DNA of 5,743 nucleotides from Lentisphaerota bacterium (GTDB lineage Bacteria; Verrucomicrobiota; Kiritimatiellia; RFP12; UBA3636), in the NCBI GenBank assembly GCA_012514445.1, contig JAAZAI010000364.1, positions 1 to 5,743 on the forward strand. Reading direction: 5' to 3'. A program made the position numbers and the translations under genes. Below are positions 5,583 through 5,743 of this stretch, piece after piece. Under the pieces are notes generated by a model. The model was not told where the DNA came from. It did not search any database and was given only the letters and a program-made list of their open reading frames with translations. Numbering within the stretch: position 1 is the stretch's first letter; each line of letters begins with the position of its first letter.

Positions 5583-5610
5583 CAAGAAATGCCGCAAGAT
5601 GCAGGTCTAG

Positions 5611-5627
5611 GGTCAGACTTCCTGACC
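5611..5627. repeat. Small inverted repeat upstream of the isomerase promoter
   Basis: GGTCAG (5611-5616) and CTGACC (5622-5627) are perfect inverted copies around 5 nt. The position, about 30 nt upstream of the candidate -35 box, suits an activator site. The arms are short, and a remnant of a dispersed repeat is equally possible. Confidence 0.25.
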
Positions 5628-5693
5628 TGGCCGGAAACCGAAATGGCACTTTTTGAATGCGTCCCCTCGACGGGATCTGTCTGCGGCAGAGTA

Positions 5694-5743
5694 CCAACCC
5701 GGCTACGACGGGTTGCCCGTTGGCGGCAAAGAATTGCCGCCAA
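5694..5743. repeat. Two adjacent hairpins at the right edge
   Basis: CAACCCG (5695-5701) and CGGGTTG (5709-5715) form a 7-bp stem with a 7-nt loop. TTGGCGGCAA (5720-5729) and TTGCCGCCAA (5734-5743) form a perfect 10-bp stem with loop AGAA that ends exactly at the window edge. Outer CCAAC (5694-5698) can also pair with GTTGG (5719-5723), so the two hairpins compete. There is no U-tract inside the window. It may be the terminator region of a minus-strand gene lying to the right, or a REP-type pair of inverted repeats. No coding sequence is seen from 5489 to 5743. Confidence 0.55.

Noticed and set aside
5248..5697. Minus-strand 149-codon open frame covering the isomerase leader
   Set aside because: It overlaps the isomerase start in another frame and has no recognisable motif. 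The upstream portion is leader and promoter DNA with inverted repeats.

Overview
The window is GC-rich bacterial DNA with every intact protein gene on the minus strand. An LptF/LptG-type lipopolysaccharide-export permease and a type IV pilus retraction ATPase indicate a Gram-negative, LPS-making cell. The YHNH-type sugar isomerase and the spacing repeats are reminiscent of the PVC group (Lentisphaerota, Kiritimatiellota, Verrucomicrobiota) or Planctomycetota. That placement is inference, not demonstrated here.

Right half (2385-5488), housekeeping: reading in the transcribed direction (right to left) there is a 261-aa sugar phosphate isomerase/epimerase (5488-4703), an 84-nt gap with a perfect 28-bp palindrome, an LptG-like permease (4618-3491), and a PilT/PilU-family ATPase (3479-2385). 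The last two are tightly coupled: 11 nt separate them, and the Shine-Dalgarno of the second overlaps the stop of the first. The isomerase has its own plausible promoter and leader. The 255 bases to its right hold no gene, only inverted repeats.

Middle (1678-2384), about 700 bases without an intact gene: from right to left it holds a 57-base-spaced GC-rich repeat, tandem and dispersed copies of a 'TGGCCCCTG' element, a perfect 26-bp palindrome, the remains of an XRE-type helix-turn-helix regulator broken by an indel, a single CRISPR-repeat-like 39-mer ending in ATTGAAAC, and a good sigma70-type promoter firing leftward. It looks like a site of repeated insertion and decay.

Left (1-1677), accessory: a minus-strand gene runs off the left edge, with 559 residues visible. 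It joins an N-terminal phospholipase-D/HKD nuclease-like domain to a SNF2-type superfamily 2 ATPase. This architecture is typical of restriction or phage-defence loci. With the decayed regulator and repeats beside it, the left part is best read as the edge of a defence or mobile island next to conserved genes. The remaining parts of that system, if any, lie to the left of the window.
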